A stretch of DNA of 64,000 nucleotides from JAUIJL01 sp965366625 (GTDB lineage Bacteria > Acidobacteriota > Thermoanaerobaculia > Multivoradales > J023), in the NCBI GenBank assembly GCA_965366625.1, contig CBDUGP010000005.1, forward strand, positions 144,299-208,298, written 5' to 3'. The translations under genes and the position numbers were made by a program. Shown here piece by piece: positions 27,179 through 35,656 of the stretch; position 1 is the stretch's first letter; each line of letters starts with the position of its first letter. The notes under the pieces are model-generated. The model did no database searches. It was not told the DNA's origin and saw only the letters and a program-made list of their open reading frames with translations.

Positions 27179-28228
27179 AGCCCACCTGTCTCGCTCTAGA
27201 AACATGGCGTCGCCGTAGGAATAGAAGCGATACCCGGCGTCCACGGCTTCTCGGTAGGCCGCGAGCACTCGATCACGCCCGCGGGCAGAATCTCGTCCGG
27301 CTAAAGCGCTGACCAGCATCAGCAGGGTGGATCGGGGCAGGTGGAAGTTGGTCAGTAGGGCGTCGATCACCTTGAAGTCGAATCCGGGGGTGATGAAGAG
27401 CCGGGAACGACCGCTGCCGGCGGTCAAACGTCCGTGAGCGTCGACCGCGCTTTCGAGCGTTCGGACGACCGTCGTGCCCACTGCCACCACCCGACCTCCA
27501 CGGCTCTTGACCCGTTGAACGGCGTCGACGGTGGCTTGGGGCACGGTGAATCGCTCCTCATCCATGGCGTGGTCTTCCACTCGATCGGCGGTGACCGGTC
27601 GGAAGGTGCCGATGCCCACGTGCAGGGTCACCGCAGCTCGCTCCACCCCACGGTTCTCGAGCTGCTCGAGCAACGACTCCGAAAAATGCAGGCCCGCGGT
27701 CGGAGCGGCCACCGCTCCGTCGTGGCGGGCATAAACGGTTTGATAAGTCGTGTGGTCGTTTTCGTGATCGGCGCGTCGGATGTACGGCGGTAGGGGCACA
27801 TGGCCGAGGTTTTCCAGATGGGGCTCGATTTCCTCGCTGAAGCGAACGGAGATTTGGCCGTCGTCGAGGCGAGCCCGGCTTTCGGCCCAGACCGGCGAGC
27901 CGGGGAAGTCGATGCGCGTGCCCGGGCGTAGGCGTTTGCCCGGTCGACCTAGGGCGCGCCAGGTCATCGGACCGGTTTTTTCGATCAGCAGTAGCTCAAC
28001 TTTGCCGCCCTGTGGCGGGCGGACGCCGAAAAGGCGCGCTGGAATCACCCGTGTATCGTTGACCACCAGAAGATCTTCCGGGCGCAGAATCGTGGTGAGG
28101 TCGGAAATCAGGCGGTGTCGGCCCGGGCCTGGGTCATCGAGCAGCAAAAGCCGGCTTTGGCCGCGGGCTTTGGGCTCTTGGGCAATGGAAGATTCCGGCA
28201 GCTCGAAGTCAAAATCAGATGTCAGCAT
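27152..28228 (-). CDS. queA: S-adenosylmethionine:tRNA ribosyltransferase-isomerase
   Basis: QueA transfers and isomerises the ribosyl part of SAM onto preQ1 in tRNA to make epoxyqueuosine. All family blocks are present: DFDFELPESSIAQEP, LLVVNDTRVIPARL, GHVPLPPYI, YQTVYA, GAVAAPTAGLHF, LHVGIGTFRPV, TNFHLPRSTLLMLVSALAG and a C-terminal YRFYSYGDAMFL. ATG 28228 gives the usual MLTSDFDF start; the longer frame to 28279 is unconserved. After GDAMF there are about 16 extra residues, the last of which lie inside copy A of the dispersed repeat, so the C-terminal tail and stop codon come from the element. No other queuosine gene is nearby. Confidence 0.95.
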   Translation of the reverse strand: MLTSDFDFELPESSIAQEPKARGQSRLLLLDDPGPGRHRLISDLTTILRPEDLLVVNDTRVIPARLFGVRPPQGGKVELLLIEKTGPMTWRALGRPGKRLRPGTRIDFPGSPVWAESRARLDDGQISVRFSEEIEPHLENLGHVPLPPYIRRADHENDHTTYQTVYARHDGAVAAPTAGLHFSESLLEQLENRGVERAAVTLHVGIGTFRPVTADRVEDHAMDEERFTVPQATVDAVQRVKSRGGRVVAVGTTVVRTLESAVDAHGRLTAGSGRSRLFITPGFDFKVIDALLTNFHLPRSTLLMLVSALAGRDSARGRDRVLAAYREAVDAGYRFYSYGDAMFLERDRWAGLHPEIPM

Positions 28229-28287
28229 CGGTTCACAGTCCGCAAGAGTAGGTGTCGGTGGATCGGGGCAGCGGACCAAGTTAGTCC

Positions 28288-29349
28288 CTAGGAGTTCCTA
28301 GGGCTTGCGGTCTCGGGTTCTGCGAGCTCGGGTTCGGGCCAAACAGGGTCTTCGGGCAGAGCCGTACGACGCCGGGGATCGAGCACGTCTCGGATTTGAT
28401 CGCCGACCCAATGCAGCGCCACCACCGTGACCACCAATCCCAGGGCGGGGAAGGTGAGGATCCACCAAGCGGAAGCCATTAGGTTCCGACCCGCCGCGAT
28501 CATATTGCCCCAACTGGCTTGGGGCGGTTGCACCCCGAGACCGAGAAAGGATAGTGAAGCTTCGACCAAAATCAAATATCCCACCCTCAGAGTGGTGGCG
28601 ATCGCCAGCGGGGTCCAGACGTTGGGCAACACATGGCGGAAGAGAATCGCGGTTTCGGTCATTCCCAGGCCGCGCGCGGCGCGTACGAAATCGCGATCCC
28701 TCAGGGATTGAATTTCTCCCCGCGCCAGCCGGCTGATGCTCATCCAACCGGTGCATCCGAGAATCAGAATCAAGGGGGTGATGCCCGAGGGGATGAAGGC
28801 GGTGAGGGCGATGAGCAGAAAAATCCAGGGAAAAGCCAGCAAGCCGTCCACCAGTCGCATCAAGATCAGGTCGATCCAGTGGCCCCCGAGAGCGGCGAGC
28901 GCACCGATGGCGATGCCGAGAGTCGAGGCCAAGGCAGCGGCAAAGACCGCGATCAACAACGAGATCTGTGCTCCGAAGAGCCAGCGGGAAAAGAGATCTC
29001 GCCCGAGTTCGTCACTGCCGAGCACGAATAGGCGTTGGTCCTTTACCCGTCCCTCGGCGTCCAGGTTGCGGATTTCGTCGACCCCCACACTACGCTCGGT
29101 GTCCGCGGTGTACAGGATCATCCGATCCCCTTGACGCTCGACTCGGTCCGCGAGCATCCAGCGATCATGATCCAGACGCAGAGCGATCATGCGCGTCATC
29201 GGGGGTCGCAGTCGTCCAGCGGCCGGATCAGCCTGCTCGTTTGGATCGTAAGGTGCAATCCAGGGCGCGCCGAGACCCAAAATGGTGATCACGAGCAAAA
29301 GAGCGGCCGCAACTTTGACCGCCGGTGGAATCCGGTTGCTTTCAGTCAT
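28288..29349 (-). CDS. Oligo/dipeptide ABC transporter permease (DppC/OppC type)
   Basis: 353 residues. N-terminal membrane helix (AAALLLVITILGLGAPWIAPYDP), an unusually long periplasmic segment, the second helix (ISLLIAVFAAALASTLGI), then four more. The EAA loop that contacts the ATPase is ARGLGMTETAILFRHVLPN. The pairing with the DppB-type gene (8-bp overlap) and the lipoprotein binding protein upstream makes a three-gene operon. ATPase subunits (DppD/DppF) are absent in the window. Imports peptides or nickel-like substrates in this family; substrate unknown. Confidence 0.9.
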   Translation of the reverse strand: MTESNRIPPAVKVAAALLLVITILGLGAPWIAPYDPNEQADPAAGRLRPPMTRMIALRLDHDRWMLADRVERQGDRMILYTADTERSVGVDEIRNLDAEGRVKDQRLFVLGSDELGRDLFSRWLFGAQISLLIAVFAAALASTLGIAIGALAALGGHWIDLILMRLVDGLLAFPWIFLLIALTAFIPSGITPLILILGCTGWMSISRLARGEIQSLRDRDFVRAARGLGMTETAILFRHVLPNVWTPLAIATTLRVGYLILVEASLSFLGLGVQPPQASWGNMIAAGRNLMASAWWILTFPALGLVVTVVALHWVGDQIRDVLDPRRRTALPEDPVWPEPELAEPETASPRNS

Positions 29350-30313
29350 GGGATTCGCGAACCCGGGGATCTATCCAGCCGTGCAGCAAGTCGGCGGTCA
29401 GGTTGCCGACCACCACCAGGAAAGCGGAAAACGCGGTGGTCACCAACACCACGGGGTAGTCGCGCTCGAGCAGCGCGTTATAGGCAGTGGTTCCCAGTCC
29501 GGGCCAGGCGAAGATGATCTCCAGAATCACGACGCCGGAAAGCAAAATCGGCAGGCTCGAGCCGAGCCTTTGAATCAGCGGTCCGAGGCAATTCGGCAAG
29601 GCGTGCAACCACAGAATCCGTCGTTCGGAAACGCCGAGGGATCGGGCGGTCCGAATGTAGTCCTGGCTCAAGATGTCGAGCATGCCGTTGCGTACAAATC
29701 GGGCAACCGCGCCGCAACGCACCAATCCGAGGGTAAACGCGGGCAGAACCAGGTGGTGCAGCAGGTCGACGGCCTTGTGCCCCAGAGTCATGGTGTGGAA
29801 GCCGTCGGAAGTCATGTGCTGGGAGGGGAAGAGACCCAGGCGAGCAGCGAATATCTCGATGGCGAAAATGGCCAGCACGAACGAAGGCAAGGAGTGCAAC
29901 AACAATGAGATCCAACGGGAGTGGACATCGAAGGCGCTGCCGCGATGGATTGCCGCGGTCAAACCGATCCACAAACCCAACAGATGCTCGATCGCCACCG
30001 CGGTCGTCACCAATAGGAAGGTGGCCGGAACCCGGTTCAAGAGTAGCCCCAACGCCGGCTGGTTGTTGGTGAACGAGATGCCCCAATCGCCCTTGGCGGT
30101 GGCGGCCAGCCAACGCAGGTATTGTTCATGGATGGGTTTGTCGAGGCCGTACAGCTCGAGCATGTGGGCGCGAGTTTCGGCCGACACCCGCACCAAATCC
30201 ATCATGTTGATCGGGTCCCCGGGCGCCAGGTGCAGGAGGAAAAAAGTCGTCGTTAAGACCAAGAAAAGCAAGACGATCGAAGCGACGAGGCGCTGGAGCG
30301 TGAAAGCGAGCAC
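29342..30313 (-). CDS. Oligo/dipeptide ABC transporter permease (DppB/OppB type)
   Basis: 323 residues with the DppB pattern: LQRLVASIVLLFLVLTTTFFLLHLAPGDP at the N-terminus, LYGLDKPIHEQYLRWLAA, five further membrane helices, EAA loop ARSLGVSERRILWLHALPN, and a C-terminal DPRVRE. It overlaps the DppC-type gene by 8 bp and starts 7 bp after the binding-protein gene, so all three are translated together. Partner of the adjacent permease in the membrane channel. Confidence 0.92.
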   Translation of the reverse strand: MLAFTLQRLVASIVLLFLVLTTTFFLLHLAPGDPINMMDLVRVSAETRAHMLELYGLDKPIHEQYLRWLAATAKGDWGISFTNNQPALGLLLNRVPATFLLVTTAVAIEHLLGLWIGLTAAIHRGSAFDVHSRWISLLLHSLPSFVLAIFAIEIFAARLGLFPSQHMTSDGFHTMTLGHKAVDLLHHLVLPAFTLGLVRCGAVARFVRNGMLDILSQDYIRTARSLGVSERRILWLHALPNCLGPLIQRLGSSLPILLSGVVILEIIFAWPGLGTTAYNALLERDYPVVLVTTAFSAFLVVVGNLTADLLHGWIDPRVRESHD

Positions 30314-30320
30314 GGAAGAC

Positions 30321-32009
30321 CTAGGGCTTTCCGGCCATGCGCCACTCCCGGACGTTGACGAGGCTCGAAATGATGCTCGGTTCGACGTCGGTCAGGGGGG
30401 CGCGAACTGCGTACAGGCGTTTGCCTTCGTAGAGGAATGTGACCGGCTGCAGCTCGTGAATGCGCAGCTGCAGAGAGTCGAAGAGCTGTTTGCGGGTCGG
30501 ATAATCCTCCTCGGAGTTGGCCGCTTCGATCAGACGGTCGACCTCAGGATCCGATAGCGCGGACCAATTCAGCCCTTCGGAGCCGATGCCCCTGGAGTGA
30601 AAGTTATAGGACAAATCCAGGTCGGTGCCGATGGAGAGACCGGCCACCACGGCGTCGAAGTCTTGGTTGGAGACTGGCTCCACCAAGCTACGGAAGTCCA
30701 TGGTCCGGGAGACGACGTCGATGCCTACCCGCTTGAGCTGGCTCTGGATCATGACGATGATCTGTTTGCGCAGACTGTTCTCCGAGTTGGTCAGCAGCTC
30801 GAAGCGGAAGGGCTCGCCGTTTCGTTCGAGGATGCCGTCACCGTCGGTATCGGCAAACCCCTGCTGGGCCAGAATCTCTTTGGCCTGGCCCGGGTCATAG
30901 GGCAGTGGCTGAATCTGATCGTTGTAGGCCCACACGTCCGAAGCCAAAGGTGAGTGGGACACTCGACCGTAACCGTAGAAGAGAGTGTCGATGATCGTTT
31001 GACGATCGATGCCCAGGGTCAAAGCCCTGCGCACCTCGGGTGAGTCGAACGGCGCACGGGTATTGTTCCAGGCCACAAAGTAGTAGTTGCGCGGGATGAA
31101 GCTGTCGAGGGTGATGGCGGGGTCCGCTTGCAGCTGGGCAGCGTCGCTGTAGTCGACAAATTCGATGAAGTGGCTGTTTCCCGCCCGCAAGCTGGCGGTT
31201 TGGTTGGACCGCTCGGGCATGATTTCGACCACCAGTCGATCGAGCTTGGGCAGCCCCGGCTCGAAATACTTTTCGTTGCGGGTAAAGGTCGCCCGTTGAC
31301 CGATTTGCAGAGATTCGAGCAAGAACGGCCCACTGCTCACCGCGCGCTCGTTGAACCAATCACATCCTTCGCGCCATTGCTTGAAAGGCCGCTCGCCCCA
31401 CACGTGGGCGGGCATGATCACGCCTTGGGCAGCGTCGTAAAGTTGTTGCGGATAGACCTCGGTGTAATGGAAGCGAACCGTCTGTGGGTCGACCACCTCG
31501 ACGTCGCGAATGCGTTTCTTGAGGTCGAGGTAGGCCCAACCGACATCCGGGTGGGTCTGGGCCTGCCAAGTGAAACGGACATCCTCGGCCGTCAGTGGCC
31601 GGCCGTCGCTCCACACCACGTCCGATCGAAGATGGAAGGTGATGCTCAGTCGATCCTCCGAGGATTCCCACCGTTCCGCCAATCGGGGCCCGAAGCTGGG
31701 TTGTCCCTCGTGGTAGTCGGCACTTTCCTCAACCAGGGGCGTGTAGAGGGCGAAGTAGGTAAGACCCGTGTGAATCGGAGTCAAAGGCTGGACGATCTCG
31801 TTGACGCAATCGAAAGGCACCGCGGAAATCGCCACCGCGGTTTGGGGTACTTCAGCCGCCGCCTGGGCATCGGTGCCTTCGTCGGTGGAGCCCGTTCCGC
31901 AGCCCACCAGCGCGAATGCTGCCAAGATCAGGGTGGCCGAAATCGTTGGGGGCCTTAGGGCTGCGGCGGCAGAGGCGAGGCGAATCAAGGGCTTTGGACC
32001 TAAGGGCAT
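30321..32009 (-). CDS. Oligopeptide-binding lipoprotein (SBP_bac_5 family)
   Basis: 562 residues. ATG 32009 is chosen because GGAG lies ~9 nt upstream; an upstream TTG at 32024 is possible. The signal peptide ends in a lipobox (LILAAFALVGCG), so the protein is anchored by a diacylated Cys. Family blocks: LAERWESSEDRLSITFHLR, VWSDGRPLTAEDVRFTW, SSGPFLLESLQIGQRATFTRN, VRRALTLGIDRQTII, and YDPGQAKEILAQQGF. It captures peptides or similar solutes for the two permeases downstream. Confidence 0.92.
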   Translation of the reverse strand: MPLGPKPLIRLASAAAALRPPTISATLILAAFALVGCGTGSTDEGTDAQAAAEVPQTAVAISAVPFDCVNEIVQPLTPIHTGLTYFALYTPLVEESADYHEGQPSFGPRLAERWESSEDRLSITFHLRSDVVWSDGRPLTAEDVRFTWQAQTHPDVGWAYLDLKKRIRDVEVVDPQTVRFHYTEVYPQQLYDAAQGVIMPAHVWGERPFKQWREGCDWFNERAVSSGPFLLESLQIGQRATFTRNEKYFEPGLPKLDRLVVEIMPERSNQTASLRAGNSHFIEFVDYSDAAQLQADPAITLDSFIPRNYYFVAWNNTRAPFDSPEVRRALTLGIDRQTIIDTLFYGYGRVSHSPLASDVWAYNDQIQPLPYDPGQAKEILAQQGFADTDGDGILERNGEPFRFELLTNSENSLRKQIIVMIQSQLKRVGIDVVSRTMDFRSLVEPVSNQDFDAVVAGLSIGTDLDLSYNFHSRGIGSEGLNWSALSDPEVDRLIEAANSEEDYPTRKQLFDSLQLRIHELQPVTFLYEGKRLYAVRAPLTDVEPSIISSLVNVREWRMAGKP

Positions 32010-32180
32010 CGAGAGAATCTCCAAGAAAAAGTCATTGGGAGCACGCTGGGATCAAAGGATATGCACCATGGGGCAGTGACATCACCCTACCTTGTCGTCA
32101 GGGAAAGGGTCAACGTCGGGGCGAGGCGGGTCTAGCAGGGTTCCGACCGAATTTTTTGTTCGGGCTGCTATGCTCCGATC

Positions 32181-33497
32181 ATGGCGCGCAGCACCCGCTT
32201 TTTCGGATCCCGACGACTGGTTCTTGCCTCAGCGATCTTCGGACTTTTTGTGGTTTTCGACATCGGCCTCTTCGCTTGGTTAATCCTCGATTCCTTATCT
32301 CAGAGGGAACTCGAAGAGACCCTGCTGGAAACCCGTGAGCAAGCGGAGCCGATCGCCGAGGAGTTGGCGCTTCGATCGCAGCTCGAAGATAGCGAAGATC
32401 TATTTTTCTTAGTCAGCACCGCGGAAGAGACTCAAACCTATATTGAATCCGTGCTCAGTCGGCGCAATTTGGTGCGCACGATCGAGATCCGTGACGCTGA
32501 AGGCAAAGTCGTCTACCAGAAGAGTGAGGAGACCCAACTCCCGCTGGAAGGCGAGGGTGGCCCGCGCATTATCAACGACGGCAGCCCCGAGCCGACGCTG
32601 ATCGAAACCGAGATTCCCATCGGCGCCGGCCTCGGAACGTTGGTCATCGGCGTCAGCGAGCAGGCGGTGCAGGAGCGAATTGCCGTCTTGCGCCAGGATT
32701 TGGTGCGCCAAACGGCTTTGATCGGCGGCTTTACGGTGACGCTTCTGGTGGTCGCCCTAATCGCGTTCCTCAAGCTGCTGCGCAGCACTCGAAAGCTGGA
32801 AGAGCAAGCCCAAGAAGCCGAGCGCTTAGCCTATGTGGGTACCCTAGCCTCGGGTTTGGCGCACGAGATTCGCAGCCCCTTGAATTCCCTCAGCCTGAAC
32901 ATGCAGATGCTCGAGGAAGAAGCCCAGGAAGTGGGCGAGTCCAGCTCCCAAAAACGGCTGCTGTCGATCACTCGCAGCGAGCTGCGGCGGCTGGAAGGGC
33001 TGGCCACCGATTTCTTGGCCTACGCGAAACCTCAAAATCTGGAACTTAAAGAGGTGACCTTGGTCGGCCTCTTGCGCCGAGCGCATGAAGTCTTGGCTGG
33101 GGAGATCCGTGACCGCGGGGTGGAATGTGAACTCGAGGACCGCACCGGTGGTGAGCGGGTGCAGGTGGATCCCAGCCAAATCAATCAGTTGTTGTTGAAT
33201 TTGATGCAAAACGCCCTGGCCGCCATGTCCGAATCGAAACGGCAGGGTTTGTTGCGATTGGTCGCTCGAATCGATGCGTTGGATCCAGTGTTGGAGATCA
33301 TCGACAACGGCCAAGGCATTCCGGACAAAGTACGAATCAAAATGTTCGACCTCTTCTACTCCAACCGCAAGGGAGGCACCGGATTGGGCTTGTCCATTGT
33401 TCAGCGAATCGCCGAGGCCCACGGCGCCAAAGTCGAGGTCGACAGCGTGCCCGACGACGGCACCACGGTTCGGATTCGCTTCAAGCGGGTCTCCTAA
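32181..33497 (+). CDS. Membrane sensor histidine kinase
   Basis: 438 residues. Two membrane helices (LVLASAIFGLFVVFDIGLFAWLI and ALIGGFTVTLLVVALIAFL) flank a periplasmic sensor of ~140 residues. The phosphoacceptor box is LASGLAHEIRSPLNSLSLN. ATPase blocks: N box LNLMQNALAAM, G1 IIDNGQGIPD, F box KMFDLFYSNRKGG and G2 GTGLGLSIVQRIAEAHG. Resembles NtrB/ZraS-type kinases. No response regulator gene is adjacent, so it is an orphan in this window. ATG start. Confidence 0.9.
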   Translation: MARSTRFFGSRRLVLASAIFGLFVVFDIGLFAWLILDSLSQRELEETLLETREQAEPIAEELALRSQLEDSEDLFFLVSTAEETQTYIESVLSRRNLVRTIEIRDAEGKVVYQKSEETQLPLEGEGGPRIINDGSPEPTLIETEIPIGAGLGTLVIGVSEQAVQERIAVLRQDLVRQTALIGGFTVTLLVVALIAFLKLLRSTRKLEEQAQEAERLAYVGTLASGLAHEIRSPLNSLSLNMQMLEEEAQEVGESSSQKRLLSITRSELRRLEGLATDFLAYAKPQNLELKEVTLVGLLRRAHEVLAGEIRDRGVECELEDRTGGERVQVDPSQINQLLLNLMQNALAAMSESKRQGLLRLVARIDALDPVLEIIDNGQGIPDKVRIKMFDLFYSNRKGGTGLGLSIVQRIAEAHGAKVEVDSVPDDGTTVRIRFKRVS

Positions 33498-33515
33498 CCG
33501 CTGCGAGCCGAATTG

Positions 33516-33545
33516 CCGTCGAAGATGCTGCCGTCGAAGATGCTG
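33516..33545. repeat. Two tandem 15-bp units CCGTCGAAGATGCTG
   Basis: 33516-33530 and 33531-33545 are identical. They duplicate an in-frame ATG at the start of the metallopeptidase-like gene, giving two candidate start codons 15 bp apart. Confidence 0.92.
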
Positions 33546-34061
33546 CAGGCCCTCGTAACCCGATTGTTGGCGGCCATCGGCGGTTTATGGATTCGATTCC
33601 AGATCCGCCGACATTGGAGGGCCTCGCGACCCCTGCGTCCGGGGGAACGGGTGCATCTCGAGGATTACTTCGAGCCGGAACTGCTCTCGGCAGTGCGCAT
33701 TCGCGAGGTCCGTCGGGTGTCACGGCCGTGGTTTGTGCGCCCCCTCGCTTGGATCGGCCTGCAGTTGGACATGGACTTCCGCAGCGCGGCGGGCATCACT
33801 TTCGGGGACCTGATCCTGATTTCGGAACTCGGACGCGGACGCAGCCTGCCGGCGGCCCTGCTTTTTCACGAGTTGATCCATGTGCTGCAATATCGAGCGT
33901 TGGGCATTAGCGGTTTTGCTTTGGAATATGTCGACGGCTGGTTGAGCCACGACCGGGCTTATATGAGCATTCCGCTGGAAGTGGAAGCTTACGCCCTCGA
34001 AGACCGATTCCGTGCCGGTGAGACTTTTCGACCTGCAACCCGTTGGCCTGCAACCCGTTGA
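33525..34061 (+). CDS. Zinc metallopeptidase-like protein (HExxH)
   Basis: About 178 residues. A helical N-terminus is followed by DMDFRSAAGITFGDLILI and the zinc motif FHELIHVLQYRALG, with a downstream E (PLEVEAYALEDRF) that may be the third ligand. It resembles DUF4157-like eCIS-type peptidase domains, but the match is partial. The start is doubtful: ATGs at 33525 and 33540 and a TTG at 33513 all lie in a tandem duplication. The last residues, PATRWPATR, and the stop codon are encoded by the 15-bp tandem repeat at 34032, so the original C-terminus may have been replaced. Confidence 0.7.
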   Translation: MLPSKMLQALVTRLLAAIGGLWIRFQIRRHWRASRPLRPGERVHLEDYFEPELLSAVRIREVRRVSRPWFVRPLAWIGLQLDMDFRSAAGITFGDLILISELGRGRSLPAALLFHELIHVLQYRALGISGFALEYVDGWLSHDRAYMSIPLEVEAYALEDRFRAGETFRPATRWPATR

Positions 34062-34091
34062 CCTGCAACCCGTTGACCTGCAACCCGTCCG
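34032..34091. repeat. Four tandem 15-bp units CCTGCAACCCGTTGA that end a gene
   Basis: Units start at 34032 (ending TTGG), 34047, 34062 and 34077 (last one diverged). The TGA of the second unit is the stop codon of the HExxH gene. The rest of the 290-bp gap to 34352 has no ORF. Confidence 0.93.
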
Positions 34092-34251
34092 GCGGCAACT
34101 CGTTCGGGTGGCAACCCTTTGGCCAACGACCGATTGTAGACACCTGAGAAGACGTTCCGATCCCGGTGCCTTGCTAGCCTGGCTCGTCATTCGGAGACGC
34201 CGGCGTCACCTTGAGCTGAGTGAATCTCGGAGAGGTTGGGGTGTATCCCGG

Positions 34252-34272
34252 GTGTATCCCTGAGGGATGCAC
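34252..34272 (+). other. Hairpin upstream of the Grx-TrxB gene
   Basis: GTGTATCCC, loop TGA, GGGATGCAC: 9 pairs including one G-T. It is preceded by a direct repeat GGGTGTATCCC and lies ~80 bp before the start at 34352. It could be a leader hairpin or a terminator without a T tract. Confidence 0.4.
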
Positions 34273-34351
34273 ATGCATCTCATGAACGTCCTTGTTCGCG
34301 GCGGTGAGTTCACTGCCGCCCGGCTCGATAGATTTGGGAAAGGAACCCTTG

Positions 34352-35533
34352 ATGACTCAGACTGAGACGTTGACCCTATATGGGGCCAATTGGTGTGGAG
34401 ACTGCCGTCGGGCGAAGAAATTCCTCGGCGAGCAACGCATTGCGTACGAGTGGGTCGACATTACCGATAACGAAGAAGCCATCGCCTTTGTCGAAAAAGT
34501 GAATGACGGCAAGCGCCGTATTCCGACCCTCACGCTGGCCGATGGCCAGGTGTTGTCCAATCCCGACAACGCCGAGCTGGCGCGGGCCCTCGGTCTCAAC
34601 ACCTCGGCGAAGCTCGATTTTTATGACGTGATCATCGTCGGCAGTGGTCCGGCGGGTTTGACGGCGGCTCTCTACTTGGCCCGCGACGGCTTAGAGGTGT
34701 TGGTGATCGAAAAGGGTGGTCTGGGAGGCCAAACCGGGATCACCGATCGATTGGATAATTTTCCCGGTTTCCCAGACGGCATCACCGGGGACGAATTTGC
34801 CCACCGCTTAGTGCGTCAAGCAAAGCGATTCGGCGTCGAGATTCTAGAAGCCCAGGAAGTGGCGGATATTCGAGCCCAGGGACCTTCGCAATACGTGGAA
34901 GCCGTCGGCGGTCAGGTCTATGGGGCCAGGGCGGTGGTGCTGGCGACCGGCTCCACCTATCGACGTTTGGAGGTCGACGGTGAGGAAGCCTTGATCGGCG
35001 CCGGGGTGCATTTTTGTGCCACGTGTGACGGTCCTTTTTATCGGGACCAAGCGGTGGCCGTGGTCGGTGGTGGCAATAGCGCCGCCGAGGAAAGCCTGTT
35101 TTTGACCCGCTTCGCTTCGGAGATCACCCTATTGGTCCGGGGTGATCAGCTGAAGACCTCACCTTTGGTGCGACAGAAAGTCGAAAGCCATCCGAAGATC
35201 CAAGTCCGATACAACACTTCGATCAGCAGCCTAGTCGGCAAGAGCCGGCTCGAAGAGCTTGCGGTGGAGAGTGCCGACGGCGAGCGCGAGGTTATGAACC
35301 CTGCCGCACTCTTCGTGTTCATCGGCTTGTCACCCAATAGCGAATGGATTCCGGCCGCCGTCGAGCGCGACGATTGGGGCTTCATCACCACCGACAAAAC
35401 GCTCATGTCCTCAATTTCAGGGGTATTCGCCGCCGGCGATGTGCGAGCCGGGAGCACCCATCAAGCGGCGAGCGCCGCAGGCGAAGGCGCTACGGTCGCC
35501 CTAATGGTCCGCGAGTATCTCAAGGAGCATTGA
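34352..35533 (+). CDS. Glutaredoxin-thioredoxin reductase fusion
   Basis: 393 residues from the ATG at 34352, with AAAGGA ~8 nt upstream. Residues 1-80 are a glutaredoxin fold with the CGDC motif (NWCGDCRRAKKF) and RRIPTLTLADG. From ~90 the chain is a TrxB-type flavoprotein: FAD site IIVGSGPAGLTAALYLA, redox motif CATCDGPFY, NADPH site VVGGGNSAAEESLFL, and C-terminal GVFAAGDVRAGSTHQAASAAGEG. The fused domain probably takes electrons directly from the CATC pair. Cytoplasmic thiol reduction is the likely role. No separate thioredoxin gene is present. Confidence 0.9.
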   Translation: MTQTETLTLYGANWCGDCRRAKKFLGEQRIAYEWVDITDNEEAIAFVEKVNDGKRRIPTLTLADGQVLSNPDNAELARALGLNTSAKLDFYDVIIVGSGPAGLTAALYLARDGLEVLVIEKGGLGGQTGITDRLDNFPGFPDGITGDEFAHRLVRQAKRFGVEILEAQEVADIRAQGPSQYVEAVGGQVYGARAVVLATGSTYRRLEVDGEEALIGAGVHFCATCDGPFYRDQAVAVVGGGNSAAEESLFLTRFASEITLLVRGDQLKTSPLVRQKVESHPKIQVRYNTSISSLVGKSRLEELAVESADGEREVMNPAALFVFIGLSPNSEWIPAAVERDDWGFITTDKTLMSSISGVFAAGDVRAGSTHQAASAAGEGATVALMVREYLKEH

Positions 35534-35600
35534 GGGAGCTGTCGCGTCAGCCGCGTCAAACCCGTCAAGCCGCGTCAAGAAATGGCCCATCAACGACAAT

Positions 35601-35639
35601 CGCCGGGCCCCTTGAACTGAGATTTCAAGGGACCCGGCG
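35601..35639. terminator. Long hairpin between convergent genes
   Basis: CGCCGGG-C-CCCTTGAA pairs with TTCAAGGG-A-CCCGGCG: 15 pairs with a single C/A mismatch around CTGAGAT. It separates the Grx-TrxB gene (+) from the TROVE-like gene (-). The T tract is short, so it may also act as an mRNA 3'-end stabiliser. Confidence 0.75.
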
Positions 35640-35656
35640 TGGCGTTTGAGCGACTT

